Of a stretch of 64,000 nucleotides of DNA, positions 32,213 through 41,889 are shown piece by piece. The first letter of the stretch is position 1, and every line of letters begins with the position of its first letter. Under the pieces are notes generated by a model that was not told the DNA's origin, searched no databases, and saw only the letters and a list, made by a program, of their open reading frames with translations. The stretch lies in contig JAVBUE010000013.1 in the NCBI GenBank assembly GCA_031555735.1, positions 47,331 through 111,330 on the forward strand, given 5' to 3'. The position numbers and the translations under genes are program-made. This DNA comes from JAJDIA01 sp031555735. GTDB taxonomy: Bacteria > Bacteroidota > Bacteroidia > Bacteroidales > Tannerellaceae.

Positions 32213-34558
32213 ATGAAAAATCTCATTGCATCTATCTGTACAGGTGTAGCATGTACCCTATTGTTCGGCTGTAACGAAGCGGCCGAACAAAAGGAGTACA
32301 ACAAAGGGATCAACATCATCCCCGCCCCTGCCAGCCTCACCCAATCGGAAGGCAGTTTCACATTGCCCAAAAGCGTTACCTTCTACGCACCCACAAAAGA
32401 AGCGCAGACTGTAGCCGGTTTCTTCTCCGCGAAAATACAGGCGGCTACGGGTTACAAACAAACGGTTACCGACCAGGCCGGCCCGGAAACGATCGCCTTG
32501 CTGCTGGACAACAGCCTCTCCACCGGCGAAGAAGGTTACCTGTTGGACGTAACACCCAAAGGGGTGACGGTAAAAGCACAGACCCCGCGCGGCCTGTTCT
32601 ATGGCATGGAAAGCTTTATGCAACTGCTTCCCGCCGAGATTGAAAGCCCGACGTTGGTACAAGGGATTGCCTGGACAACACCCACCGTCAGCATCCAGGA
32701 CCAGCCCCGCTTCGGCTATCGCGGCCTGATGCTCGATCCCTGCCGGCATTTCATCCCGGTGGAAAACATGAAAAAACACATCGATGCGATGGCCTTGTTC
32801 AAGCTGAACACACTGCATTGGCATCTGACCGACGACCAGGGTTGGCGTATCGAGATCAAAAAATATCCGAAGCTGACGGAAATTGGCGGCAAACGCATCG
32901 AAGGGGAAGGCTTTGAATATGGCGGTTTCTACACACAGGAACAGATTAAGGAGATCGTGCAATATGCCGCCGACCGTTTCATCACCGTCATACCGGAGGT
33001 AGAACTGCCCGGCCACGGCATGGCAGCCATTGCCGCCTATCCGGAGTTGTCGTGCACCGGCGAACCGGCCACCCCGCGCATCATCTGGGGTGTGGAAGAT
33101 ATCGTCTTCTGTGCTGGGAAGGAAGAAACGTTCGCTTTCCTGGAAGATGTGCTGACGGAAGTCGTGGCATTATTCCCCGGTGAATACATCCACCTCGGCG
33201 GCGATGAATGCCCGAAAACGAGTTGGGAGAAATGTCCGCTCTGCCAGCAACGGATCCGCGAAGAAGGCCTGAAAGCGAAAGACGGCCATTCGGCGGAAGA
33301 GCGCCTGCAGAGCTATTTCGTCCAACGGATGGAAAAAGTCGTTTCCAGATTAGGAAAGAAAATGATCGGCTGGGATGAGATACTGGAAGGTGGCCTGGCA
33401 CCATCGGCCACCGTCATGTCCTGGCGAGGCGAACAGGGTGGTATCGCCGCGGCATCCCTGGACCACAACGTGATCATGAGCCCGAATCCCGTCGGCCTGT
33501 ACATCGACCAGTTTGAAGGCGATTACAAGATTGAACCGGTATCCATCGGCGGCTACTCTTCCATCGAACGTATTTACGCGTATAATCCGGTACCCGACAC
33601 CCTCGAAGCGACCGGGAAAAGCCATTACATACTTGGCGCACAGGGAAACGCATGGTCTGAATACATGTATCAGCCGGAGCTGAACGAATACCGTGTGTAT
33701 CCGCGCATCCTCTCGCTGGCGGAAATCACCTGGACACCGCTCGACCGGAAAGAGTACAAAGACTTCGAACGCCGGCTGGATAATGCGCTCGTCCGTCTGG
33801 ACGGTCACGGGATCAACTACCATATCCCGCAGCCCGAACAGCCCAACGGATCGTGTAATTTTGTGGCATTCACGGATAAGGCATCGCTGGCATTCACCAC
33901 CCGGCGTCCGATGAAAATGGTTTATACGCTCGACGGGACGGAACCGGCAGCCACCTCCGCAATCTATGAAACACCGATCGAATTTACCGAAACGGGTGTG
34001 TTGAAAATCCGTTCGGTCTTACCTTCGGGCAAAATGAGTAAAGTACGCGAAATCGTTGTGGAAAAGCAGGAACTGGCACCGGCTAAAACGGTGGAGAGCA
34101 CCACACCGGGTCTCAAGATGGAGGTAACGTATGGTTATTTCCTCGAATCGTCGCAGCTGGCTGCGGCCACCGAATGGAAATCGTCGGTTATCCCTTCCCT
34201 GCGTGAACTCACCCGCGTGGAGAAAACAGATGAATCCATGCGCGGCGTGAAACAATACGGCGCCGTAGCCACCGGATATGTGGATATACCGGAAGATGGC
34301 GTCTATTTCATCTCCTCCGATAATGAGGAGGTGTGGATCGACGGCAAGCTGCTGGTAGATAACAAAGGTGAAGTGAAACGTTTCTCCCGCCACGACCATT
34401 CGATGGCGCTGGCCAAAGGCCTGCATGAGTTCAAGGTGGTATTCCTCGGGCATATCATCGGAGGATGGCCGTCGAACTGGAATAACGGCGGTGTGATGCT
34501 GCGCAAGTCGGATGCGGAAAAATTCAGTTACATCTTACCTGATATGTTGGTGCATTAA
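32213..34558 (+). CDS. Beta-N-acetylhexosaminidase, GH20 lipoprotein
   Basis: A secreted glycosidase of 781 residues removing terminal GlcNAc or GalNAc from glycans. The signal ends in lipobox LLFGC (Cys at about 22), so it is probably lipid-anchored. After a GH20 N-terminal domain (about 35-165) the catalytic barrel has HWHLTDDQGWRIEIKKYP and the Asp331-Glu332 pair in HLGGDECPKTSW for substrate-assisted catalysis. The C-terminal third includes a chitobiase-C-like segment (MVYTLDGTEPAATS) and a PA14-like segment (GVYFISSDNEEVWIDGKLLVD). It fits host or self glycan foraging typical of Bacteroidales. Confidence 0.93.
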   Translation: MKNLIASICTGVACTLLFGCNEAAEQKEYNKGINIIPAPASLTQSEGSFTLPKSVTFYAPTKEAQTVAGFFSAKIQAATGYKQTVTDQAGPETIALLLDNSLSTGEEGYLLDVTPKGVTVKAQTPRGLFYGMESFMQLLPAEIESPTLVQGIAWTTPTVSIQDQPRFGYRGLMLDPCRHFIPVENMKKHIDAMALFKLNTLHWHLTDDQGWRIEIKKYPKLTEIGGKRIEGEGFEYGGFYTQEQIKEIVQYAADRFITVIPEVELPGHGMAAIAAYPELSCTGEPATPRIIWGVEDIVFCAGKEETFAFLEDVLTEVVALFPGEYIHLGGDECPKTSWEKCPLCQQRIREEGLKAKDGHSAEERLQSYFVQRMEKVVSRLGKKMIGWDEILEGGLAPSATVMSWRGEQGGIAAASLDHNVIMSPNPVGLYIDQFEGDYKIEPVSIGGYSSIERIYAYNPVPDTLEATGKSHYILGAQGNAWSEYMYQPELNEYRVYPRILSLAEITWTPLDRKEYKDFERRLDNALVRLDGHGINYHIPQPEQPNGSCNFVAFTDKASLAFTTRRPMKMVYTLDGTEPAATSAIYETPIEFTETGVLKIRSVLPSGKMSKVREIVVEKQELAPAKTVESTTPGLKMEVTYGYFLESSQLAAATEWKSSVIPSLRELTRVEKTDESMRGVKQYGAVATGYVDIPEDGVYFISSDNEEVWIDGKLLVDNKGEVKRFSRHDHSMALAKGLHEFKVVFLGHIIGGWPSNWNNGGVMLRKSDAEKFSYILPDMLVH

Positions 34559-34576
34559 CGCATTTTAAAAAAATTA

Positions 34577-34615
34577 AGGGAAAGCGGTGAACAAATCACC
34601 GCTTTCCCTGTTTTT
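34577..34615 (+). terminator. Terminator of the hexosaminidase gene
   Basis: A perfect 14-bp stem (AGGGAAAGCGGTGA with TCACCGCTTTCCCT) with a 5-base loop and T5. It separates glyA/hexosaminidase from the exopolysaccharide locus. Confidence 0.9.
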
Positions 34616-34679
34616 AATGGGTTCCGAAACACATGCGGAAAAATAGTGCAATTCATGTGAAGCTATTAAAAAAAATTCT

Positions 34680-34687
34680 TATTTTTG
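34680..34687 (+). promoter_or_regulatory. -7 element for the exopolysaccharide operon
   Basis: TATTTTTG, 38 bases before the response-regulator ATG at 34726. No convincing -33. Confidence 0.45.
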
Positions 34688-34725
34688 TCGAAAAAGAAAA
34701 AAGACATTACATACAATTGATACTC

Positions 34726-35091
34726 ATGAAGAAATTAATTCTCTTACTTGACGACAAACCAGAAATAGCTAAGATCATAACCCTCTATCTTTCAGCGTAT
34801 GACGTGAAATATGTTGAAAACCCGATCAAAGCTATCGCCTGGTTGATGGAAGGAAATATTCCCGACCTGATAATCTCCGATATCAACATGCCGGAGATGA
34901 ATGGAGAAGAATTTCTTAGTTATGTAAAGACAAACGAGATGTTCAGCGATATACCCGTTTTCATTTTGTCGAGTGTTGACGGCAGTGAAGACCGTATTCG
35001 TTTATTTGAAAAAGGCGCGGATGATTTTATCCTGAAGCCGTTTAACCCGGAAGAATTAAAGGTAAGGGTACGCAGAGTACTAAAACAATGA
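34726..35091 (+). CDS. Single-domain response regulator (CheY-like receiver)
   Basis: The 121 residues form just a receiver domain: acidic pair in LLLDDKPEIAK, phospho-acceptor Asp52 in ISDINMPEM, Ser/Thr switch in ILSS and conserved Lys104 in ILKPFNPEEL. No output domain follows. I choose ATG 34726; an upstream codon would add 31 non-receiver residues. Its stop overlaps the next start by four bases (ATGA), coupling it to a sugar transferase with a degenerate receiver. The soluble receiver-kinase at 50884 is a possible partner. Confidence 0.9.
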   Translation: MKKLILLLDDKPEIAKIITLYLSAYDVKYVENPIKAIAWLMEGNIPDLIISDINMPEMNGEEFLSYVKTNEMFSDIPVFILSSVDGSEDRIRLFEKGADDFILKPFNPEELKVRVRRVLKQ

Positions 35092-36281
35092 AATATCTCT
35101 TTTTTGGAAATACCGCACATCTGGAATCCAATCTGAGAATTATATCAGGAGAAGACATTGTCAGTTGTTCTAACCGAATGCAACTGAATATCCTTTTGTC
35201 TGATATGGAGATCGCTACCGACAGCGAGATCGATTGCTGCGTATTTCTGGAAAGAAAAAATTATCAGTCAGACCTGCTAACCATCAACCTGCTGAGAAGC
35301 CAACAGATCGAAACCTATATCATCCTGATCTGTACGACGGCTATCCCCAAAGAAGAAAAACTGCAATACCTGAAAGCCGGCGTGGATTGTATGGTGTCCG
35401 ATGCCGTCACCTCTGTGGAGTTGCAACGGATTTTGTCGATCGCCCGGACCTTCAAAGCCAAAAAAAGACTGACCTCATTCAAACAGGACATCAATCCGGC
35501 CAACCTCAATTTCAAACTGCCGCTATGGAAACGGGCGTTCGATATTTTCTTTGCCCTGATGGCTATCCTGTGCCTGTCGCCCGTTTTTATCCTGACCGGC
35601 TTAGCCGTACGGCTGGAAAGCAAAGGGAAAATCGTGTATAAAGCCAAACGGGTGGGATCCAATTACCGGATATTCGACTTCTATAAGTTCCGCTCCATGT
35701 ACGCCGATGCCGATAAACGGCTTGCCGAATTCAAGAAAAGCAACCAATATGTACAGGAAGAAGCGGCTGTACAGCAGATACCGGTAACCTTGACAACTGA
35801 TGAGCCAAAGGCACTGGAGAAACCGATGGACGAAAACAGCATCATCCTCTTCTCCGACAGTGAGAGCACCTCTGAAAAAGCCTATCTGAAAACAAAACGT
35901 ACCGAACGTTCCAATGCCTTTTTCAAACTGAAAAACGACCCACGCATCACCCGGACAGGGCATTTTATCCGCAAATACAGCATTGACGAATTACCCCAGC
36001 TATTTAATATCCTGAAAGGAGACATGTCGGTCGTTGGCAACCGCCCCCTACCCTTGTATGAAGCCGAATTGCTGACAAGCGATGAAAGCATCCTTCGTTT
36101 TATGGCTCCCTCCGGACTTACCGGGCTTTGGCAGGTGGAAAAAAGAGGAGGATCGGAAGCGATGTCGGCAGAGGAAAGGAAACAACTCGACATCAAATAC
36201 GCGCGTACATTTTCCTTCTGGGGAGATGTAATGATCATCATTAAGACATTTTTTGCCTTTGTGCAAAAAGAAGATGTTTAA
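35088..36281 (+). CDS. Polyprenyl-phosphate sugar-1-phosphate transferase with N-terminal pseudo-receiver domain
   Basis: This enzyme should start exopolysaccharide repeat units by moving a sugar phosphate to undecaprenyl phosphate. The C-terminal part (from about 145) has the PglC/WcaJ-core features WKRAFDIFFALMAILCLSPVF (one membrane helix), YKFRSM, and SIDELPQLFNILKGDMSVVGNRPLP. The first 125 residues resemble a receiver domain (IILICTTAIPKEEKLQYLKAG and VTSVELQRIL fit helix 4-strand 5), but the acceptor Asp and the Lys-Pro switch are missing (DCCVFLERKN, VSDAVTS). An insertion of about 60 residues (215-275) lies within the catalytic region. Confidence 0.87.
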   Translation: MKYLFFGNTAHLESNLRIISGEDIVSCSNRMQLNILLSDMEIATDSEIDCCVFLERKNYQSDLLTINLLRSQQIETYIILICTTAIPKEEKLQYLKAGVDCMVSDAVTSVELQRILSIARTFKAKKRLTSFKQDINPANLNFKLPLWKRAFDIFFALMAILCLSPVFILTGLAVRLESKGKIVYKAKRVGSNYRIFDFYKFRSMYADADKRLAEFKKSNQYVQEEAAVQQIPVTLTTDEPKALEKPMDENSIILFSDSESTSEKAYLKTKRTERSNAFFKLKNDPRITRTGHFIRKYSIDELPQLFNILKGDMSVVGNRPLPLYEAELLTSDESILRFMAPSGLTGLWQVEKRGGSEAMSAEERKQLDIKYARTFSFWGDVMIIIKTFFAFVQKEDV

Positions 36282-36295
36282 GCAAATAAGAACTC

Positions 36296-37075
36296 ATGAA
36301 GTATCTCTTTCTCATTTTCCTGACATTATGTACCGGGAGATGTTTCTCTCAAAACAAAAATACCGGTTTCGAACGTGATAATACCATCACCGTCACCTCT
36401 TCCGATGCCGAATCTATCCAGGCGTTACTGGGTGATTATGAGCGTGTCCAGCTACCTCCCCTATCCGTATTCCTGCAGTCCGTGTATGAACATCCGTCTG
36501 TCCAGATCTATGAATCGAAACGGGACGAGGAACAGGCGAACTACAAGGTAGAGAAAACGAAATGGCTGAGTTATTTCCGGCTGAACGGATCCTATCAGTA
36601 CGGGCGTGTGATGTCTTTATCGTCCCAATCCACCGTTGAAGATCCGCTTTTTTATACCAGTTACGGAAACGCCCAGCATACGTATTACGGGGGAGCCTCC
36701 CTCAGTATCCCGCTGGGTGATCTGGTTGGACAAAAACAAAAAGTACGGGCACAAAAAGCACGCCTGCGCAGGATTGAGTATGAATATGAAATGTCCATCG
36801 AAGAACGTAAACTGAAAATATTGGAAGCATATAACCAGGTAGTCAGCGAATTAGCGGTATTGAAAGCCAAATCGGACGCTGCCGCCTTATACAATGCCCA
36901 GATGAAAATATCCGAACAAGACTTTATCAATGGACGGATAGACGTCATTAGCTTATCTCTGGAAAGATCCAGGCGTTCGGATGCTGTCGTCACCTACCAG
37001 GAAGGCAGGGCCAAGCTTCACAATGCCATCACTTTACTGGAAATGCTGACCAATATTAAAATCATGAATCGATAG
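36296..37075 (+). CDS. Short TolC-like outer-membrane protein
   Basis: A 259-residue secreted protein (signal KYLFLIFLTLCTGRCFS) with the coiled-coil and amphipathic-strand pattern of outer-membrane efflux proteins: PPLSVFLQSVYEHPSVQIYE, LNGSYQYGRVMS, GASLSIPLGDLVGQ, and a long helix ending ISLSLERSRRSDAV. Ordinary TolC has two such repeats and 420-490 residues; here there is one. It lies between the initiating transferase and the Wzz-like gene, so it probably serves polysaccharide export, perhaps as a trimer or hexamer of single repeats. Confidence 0.72.
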   Translation: MKYLFLIFLTLCTGRCFSQNKNTGFERDNTITVTSSDAESIQALLGDYERVQLPPLSVFLQSVYEHPSVQIYESKRDEEQANYKVEKTKWLSYFRLNGSYQYGRVMSLSSQSTVEDPLFYTSYGNAQHTYYGGASLSIPLGDLVGQKQKVRAQKARLRRIEYEYEMSIEERKLKILEAYNQVVSELAVLKAKSDAAALYNAQMKISEQDFINGRIDVISLSLERSRRSDAVVTYQEGRAKLHNAITLLEMLTNIKIMNR

Positions 37076-37076
37076 T

Positions 37077-39236
37077 ATGGATATCACCCTGTTTATTGCC
37101 CGTTTCTTATACCGTATCCGATACCAGATGATATTGGGAGGTTTTTTGGTAACCGCACTGGTAGCCTATTTTACGCAATTCCTGCCTAAAACATATACAG
37201 TTACAACCAGTATATATACCGGGATCGCCTACAATTCAACGCTTGACGACGACAAGCCCAATACCGTTGTGCTGAACAACCTGTTCGACAACCTGATCAA
37301 CCTGACGAAAGCCAAGGGAACACTCGAGAATGTGTCCACCCGACTTTTTGCCATGAATATGATCCATGGGCATGCCGAAGAAGACAATATGTATATCACC
37401 GCAGCCCACTACAACGAATTGTTGAAGATCGTACCGGAAGAAGTAACCCGGCTGATCGATAAAAACTCCTTCGACAAGACAATCGAGAATCTGAATGCCT
37501 ATAAGAAAGAAGAACCCCGGAATTTCCTGTTCGAATTATTCAACGGAAACCATCCGCATTACGGCTATTCCAGTCTGAGTAAAACATCAGTGAAACGCCT
37601 CGACAATAGCGACCTTGTGGAAGTATCTTACCAGACCAATGATCCGGGGATTGCGCAGAACACCGTAAAACTGATTCATAACGAATTGATACTCACCTAT
37701 GACGGCATCCGGTATCGGACGGTAAACGATATCATTAAACATTACGAAGATGAGCTCGCCAAAAAACAGGCAGTGCTGAGTTCATTGGAAAACGACCTGA
37801 CCGACTATAATGTGGAACAGGGTGTCATCAATTACCAGGAACAGACAAAAGCCTTATCCAACTCATACAGTGAGTTTAACAACCGATATGAGATGGTATT
37901 GAAGGAATATGAATCGTCTTCGGAACTGATCAAACAATTAGAAAGCCAGATCGAAACACGAACCAAACTATTCCGGGCGAATACTGATTTCATTACCACA
38001 CTGAATGAGTTGTCTTCCATCAATGGGAAGATCACGGAAATAGAAACGTTCAATACCGCCGACACGAATGAGGCAGCCAACAAAGAACTGGAAAAATACA
38101 AAGCCCAGTTAAAAGCCGCAGAACTGAAAATCAGCGAGATCACCGACCAGATGGATGAGTTTAAATATTCCAAGGAAGGGATCGCCATCGATAATATAGT
38201 CAACAAATGGTTGGAAGAATTACTCAATAATATCCGGACAAAAGCCGAACTGGATGTGATGAATGCCCGTCGGGATGAATTCCTGGACCAGTACAAGCAA
38301 TTCTCCCCCATCGGTACCCAGTTGAGCCGGCGCGAACGAGAAATCAAAGTAACCGAACAGGCTTACCTGGAAATATTCCATTCGCTGAACGTGGCCAAAC
38401 TGAAACAAAAGAACCTGCAGCTCACATCGGCCAACCTCAATACGATATCTCCGCCTACATTCCCGTTGACCAGCGACGGCAACAAACGGATGTTGTTCAT
38501 CATCGCCTCCTTCATCGGCAGTATCATCTTCATTATCGGATGCAACCTGGTGATCGAACTGCTCGACCGCACCCTGCGGGATGCCGAACGTACCCGTCGG
38601 TTGACCAAGCTGCCGGTGCTGGGCGCCTTCACCGGTAATATCCAGTTAAAGTACAGAGGGTATATCAAAGCTTGCAACCGTATATCAGCCACCTATATCT
38701 GTAACCGGTTGAACAGTTACCGCAAACCCGGCAAAACCATTTATATTAATGTATTGAGTATTGAAGACCGGGAGGGAAAAAGCTTTGTTTCCACCTACCT
38801 GCTGGAACATTGGGAAGTACAGGGCTTGAAAGTAAAATATGTGGATGCGGGCAAAGACACTTCATTGCAGAAACAATACCTGCAGGCTTTCACATTCAAA
38901 CATATCCTGCACGATATGGATGGCGATGAAGATATCGTCCTGATCGAACATCCGGCTATTTTCCGGAACAGCATCCCGATGGCTTTATTACAACAGGCGG
39001 ATGTAAATATCCTGATTGCCAATGCCCAACGCGTTTGGAAAACAAGTGATGATGAGTTTATCAGCTACCTGAAGGATATGGTTGGCAATTCGCCGCTGTT
39101 TATCTACCTGAATAATGCCATGCGCGAAACAGTAGAAGATTTCACCGGGCAATTGCCTCCGGAGTCTTCTGTTCGCACCCTTACGAGCCGTATCATATAC
39201 ATGGGGCTGACAGCCAGAGAGACCTACGTGAAATAA
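37077..39236 (+). CDS. Wzz/GumC-like chain-length protein with degenerate BY-kinase domain
   Basis: A 719-residue inner-membrane protein. The first helix is at about 17-38 and the second at about 465-490 (MLFIIASFIGSIIFIIGCNLVI), enclosing a large periplasmic coiled-coil region (about 200-440, many Glu/Lys/Leu). The cytosolic tail looks like a tyrosine-kinase P-loop domain: SIEDREGKSFVSTYLLEHW keeps GKS, VKYVDAGKD replaces Walker A', and DIVLIEHPA replaces Walker B. No C-terminal tyrosine cluster is present. It likely fixes chain length or links synthesis to export, perhaps without kinase activity. Confidence 0.8.
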   Translation: MDITLFIARFLYRIRYQMILGGFLVTALVAYFTQFLPKTYTVTTSIYTGIAYNSTLDDDKPNTVVLNNLFDNLINLTKAKGTLENVSTRLFAMNMIHGHAEEDNMYITAAHYNELLKIVPEEVTRLIDKNSFDKTIENLNAYKKEEPRNFLFELFNGNHPHYGYSSLSKTSVKRLDNSDLVEVSYQTNDPGIAQNTVKLIHNELILTYDGIRYRTVNDIIKHYEDELAKKQAVLSSLENDLTDYNVEQGVINYQEQTKALSNSYSEFNNRYEMVLKEYESSSELIKQLESQIETRTKLFRANTDFITTLNELSSINGKITEIETFNTADTNEAANKELEKYKAQLKAAELKISEITDQMDEFKYSKEGIAIDNIVNKWLEELLNNIRTKAELDVMNARRDEFLDQYKQFSPIGTQLSRREREIKVTEQAYLEIFHSLNVAKLKQKNLQLTSANLNTISPPTFPLTSDGNKRMLFIIASFIGSIIFIIGCNLVIELLDRTLRDAERTRRLTKLPVLGAFTGNIQLKYRGYIKACNRISATYICNRLNSYRKPGKTIYINVLSIEDREGKSFVSTYLLEHWEVQGLKVKYVDAGKDTSLQKQYLQAFTFKHILHDMDGDEDIVLIEHPAIFRNSIPMALLQQADVNILIANAQRVWKTSDDEFISYLKDMVGNSPLFIYLNNAMRETVEDFTGQLPPESSVRTLTSRIIYMGLTARETYVK

Positions 39237-39243
39237 ATCGATC

Positions 39244-40707
39244 ATGAATCGGGTTACAGACACATCACAAAGCAATGTCAAGATGATCAATCTCGTGCTT
39301 ATTCCGGGATTGATGGGTATTGTATTTGCGTTGGTGACGAATAATATCGTCTTCATGGGAGCGATTGTCGTGTTGCCCATACTCGTTATACTGGCCGTAA
39401 AAATCCTGCAATTGCCGCTTATTTTGTATTTCTCCATTTTCGTGGTCAACTACTTTCTGATGGGTATCAGCCGTTATGTCCAAATACCCAAAATTGGTAT
39501 CCTGATGGATGCATTAATGGCGGTCACCATTGTGCTTATCATTGTCCATTCTGCGTTATTACGGAATATCGAATGGAAACATGCGGTCAATGTGCTGACT
39601 GTCGGTACATTTGTCTGGTTATTGTATTGCCTGGCCGAAGTGTATAACCCTACCGGTATGCTCAAAGCATGGATATTATCCCGTGGATTGATCATGCATG
39701 GTTTCTTCATCGCGCTCATTGCCGCATTGCTGATTGACAAGTACCGATGGGTAAAAAGCATCATCATGCTTTATGCGGTATTTACCTTGTTGGCTATTGC
39801 AAAGATGCTGATGCAAAAAACGCTCGGTTTTGACTGGGCGGAAACCGAGTGGCTCAATCAGGGATCTTACAAAACGCATTTACTTTCATCGGGCACCCGT
39901 TATTTTTCTTTTTTCACAGATGCCGGTAATTTCGGATCGAATATGGGTTGTGCGGGCATTCTCTTTTTTATCGTCGCCTGTTATATAAAAAGCCAAAAGC
40001 TCCGAATCTTTTATGGCTTTATTTCCGTCATATCCATTTATGGCATGTTCCTTTCCGGAACGCGTGGAGCCATGATTGTTCCTCTGGCAGGCCTGGCATT
40101 GCTGGCCGTCATCAGTAAAAACGTAAGAATACTCCTCATTAACGGATTCGCTTTACTATGTATCTACAGCTTTTTTGTGTTTACCGATATCGGACAGGGG
40201 AACCAACAAATCCGTCGGATGCGAACGGCTTTTACACCGACAAAAGACGCGTCTTTTAATGTCCGCAAGCAAAACCAGCAAATTCTGGGAGAATACCTCA
40301 AGTCAAAGCCTTTCGGTGAAGGTCTTGGCCTATCCGGGCCGGAGAACCAGGAGATATCCGTGCGACTAACTACCCTGATCCCCAACGATTCCTGGTATGT
40401 CAAGCTATGGGTGGAAACAGGTGTTGTGGGTTTAACATTATACCTCGGCATACTGCTGGTCGCCATCGGCAGAGGGGCATATATCGTCATGTACAAGATA
40501 CGCAACCGTGAACTGAAAGGGATCCTCACCGGATTACTCTGCGGCATCTTCGGTATGCTGATCAGCGCTTATGGAAATCCCTTCTGGGGACAATACCCTA
40601 CGGCGATCATCGCCTTCACCGCCCTGGCAATCGTGTTGAAAGGAACGTTTTTCGACCAGCAATTGGAAGGGGACCCAGTATATATAACAGCAAATAATAA
40701 CAAATAG
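39244..40707 (+). CDS. O-antigen polymerase/ligase-family membrane protein
   Basis: A 487-residue multi-spanning membrane protein, with about ten to twelve hydrophobic helices. The large periplasmic loop and the PNDSWYVKLWVETGVVGLTLYL region near the C-terminus are typical of Wzy/WaaL proteins. It should polymerise repeat units or attach them to an acceptor. Sequence alone does not separate polymerase from ligase. It lies seven bases after the Wzz-like gene and two bases before a glycosyltransferase, inside the same operon. Confidence 0.82.
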   Translation: MNRVTDTSQSNVKMINLVLIPGLMGIVFALVTNNIVFMGAIVVLPILVILAVKILQLPLILYFSIFVVNYFLMGISRYVQIPKIGILMDALMAVTIVLIIVHSALLRNIEWKHAVNVLTVGTFVWLLYCLAEVYNPTGMLKAWILSRGLIMHGFFIALIAALLIDKYRWVKSIIMLYAVFTLLAIAKMLMQKTLGFDWAETEWLNQGSYKTHLLSSGTRYFSFFTDAGNFGSNMGCAGILFFIVACYIKSQKLRIFYGFISVISIYGMFLSGTRGAMIVPLAGLALLAVISKNVRILLINGFALLCIYSFFVFTDIGQGNQQIRRMRTAFTPTKDASFNVRKQNQQILGEYLKSKPFGEGLGLSGPENQEISVRLTTLIPNDSWYVKLWVETGVVGLTLYLGILLVAIGRGAYIVMYKIRNRELKGILTGLLCGIFGMLISAYGNPFWGQYPTAIIAFTALAIVLKGTFFDQQLEGDPVYITANNNK

Positions 40708-40709
40708 AT

Positions 40710-41888
40710 ATGGAAGAATATTTCAAATTAGGGAGTGAATGGATTCAGAAGAATGATAACATCTGGCAGATTGGGGAGGCGATCGTCTTTCTGCTCTTCC
40801 TGATTTCCGTCTTCTATCTTTTCATCTTTTCCATTTTTTCACTGAGGAAGCGTAAGTATTTCTACCCCGAAGCGAAAAAGAATTACCGTTTTGCCGTTTT
40901 ATTTACAGCCAACAAAGGGGATGATGTGATTATTAATTCCATCCGTTCATTCCTCTTGCAGGATTATCCGAAGGATTGCTACGATATCTATGTGGTAACC
41001 AACGGCGACTTTGATGCTGCCAAGTTAGACGGATTATCGGTCCACATCGTGGAGTATCATGGTTCCAATTATTCGAAAACCAATGCGATTCGAACCGTTG
41101 TCGATCATATCGACAGTTCCAAAACCACCTACGATATGGTCGTGATAATCAATGCGGATAACACTGTCGATGCCAATTATCTCCATAAGCTGAATGATTC
41201 TTTCTATTCCGGTTGTTCGGCCGTGCAGACACACCGGGTGGCCAAAAACAGGAATACCAGTATCGCTGTGCTGGATGCCGTAAGTGAAGAGATCAACAAC
41301 TCCATCTTCCGGAAAGGACATACCGAACTGGGGTTTTCCTGCGGATTGATGGGATCGGGCATGGCCTTCGAGTACGAACTGTTCCGGAACAGCATCCATA
41401 TCGCATCGGACGCGGGGATCGAAAAACAGCTTGAGTTGATCCTGTTGAAACAAAACATCTATATCGAATACCTGGAAGATGTCTATACATACGATGAGAA
41501 GGTAGCCAACAGCGCCGGATTCTACCAACAGCGCCGCAGATGGCTGGCTACACAGTTTGCGAACCTCTTATCAGGTATCGGTTCGATGCCGATGGCGATG
41601 CTGCGGGGTAACTGGGATTATTGCAATAAACTGTTCCAATGGATGATGCCTCCCCGTGTGATCCTGTTTGGTTTCATCGTACTGATATCCATTCTGCTTA
41701 CCTGGTTCGACTGGATCATGGCCATTAAGTGGTGGGGGCTTCTGCTCTTGCTCTGCATTACCTTCAGTGTGGCCATTCCCGACTATCTGGTGGATCGCAA
41801 ACTCCGGAATGCCGTGCTGAGCCTGCCGATCCTGTTTATCCTGATGTTTTTCAACCTCTTCCGCTTGCGTGGAGCCAATAAGGATTAA
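40710..41888 (+). CDS. Membrane-bound family 2 glycosyltransferase
   Basis: A 392-residue enzyme with one N-terminal membrane helix (about 20-45), a GT-A domain (NYRFAVLFTANKGDD, DMVVIINADNTVD with the metal-binding acid), an acceptor motif SGMAFEYELF, the QRRRW motif (YQQRRRWLATQF), and three C-terminal helices. This layout matches processive or polyprenyl-linked GT2 enzymes. Its C-terminal part closely resembles the enzyme at 48163-49320 (same VAKN..T..AVLDAVSEEINN block), so the two are paralogues in one locus. The sugar is not predictable. Confidence 0.86.
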   Translation: MEEYFKLGSEWIQKNDNIWQIGEAIVFLLFLISVFYLFIFSIFSLRKRKYFYPEAKKNYRFAVLFTANKGDDVIINSIRSFLLQDYPKDCYDIYVVTNGDFDAAKLDGLSVHIVEYHGSNYSKTNAIRTVVDHIDSSKTTYDMVVIINADNTVDANYLHKLNDSFYSGCSAVQTHRVAKNRNTSIAVLDAVSEEINNSIFRKGHTELGFSCGLMGSGMAFEYELFRNSIHIASDAGIEKQLELILLKQNIYIEYLEDVYTYDEKVANSAGFYQQRRRWLATQFANLLSGIGSMPMAMLRGNWDYCNKLFQWMMPPRVILFGFIVLISILLTWFDWIMAIKWWGLLLLLCITFSVAIPDYLVDRKLRNAVLSLPILFILMFFNLFRLRGANKD

Positions 41889-41889
41889 T

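Noticed and set aside
34633..34725. N-terminal extension of the single receiver
   Set aside because: It would begin upstream of the -7 box at 34680 and precede the normal receiver N-terminus by 31 residues.
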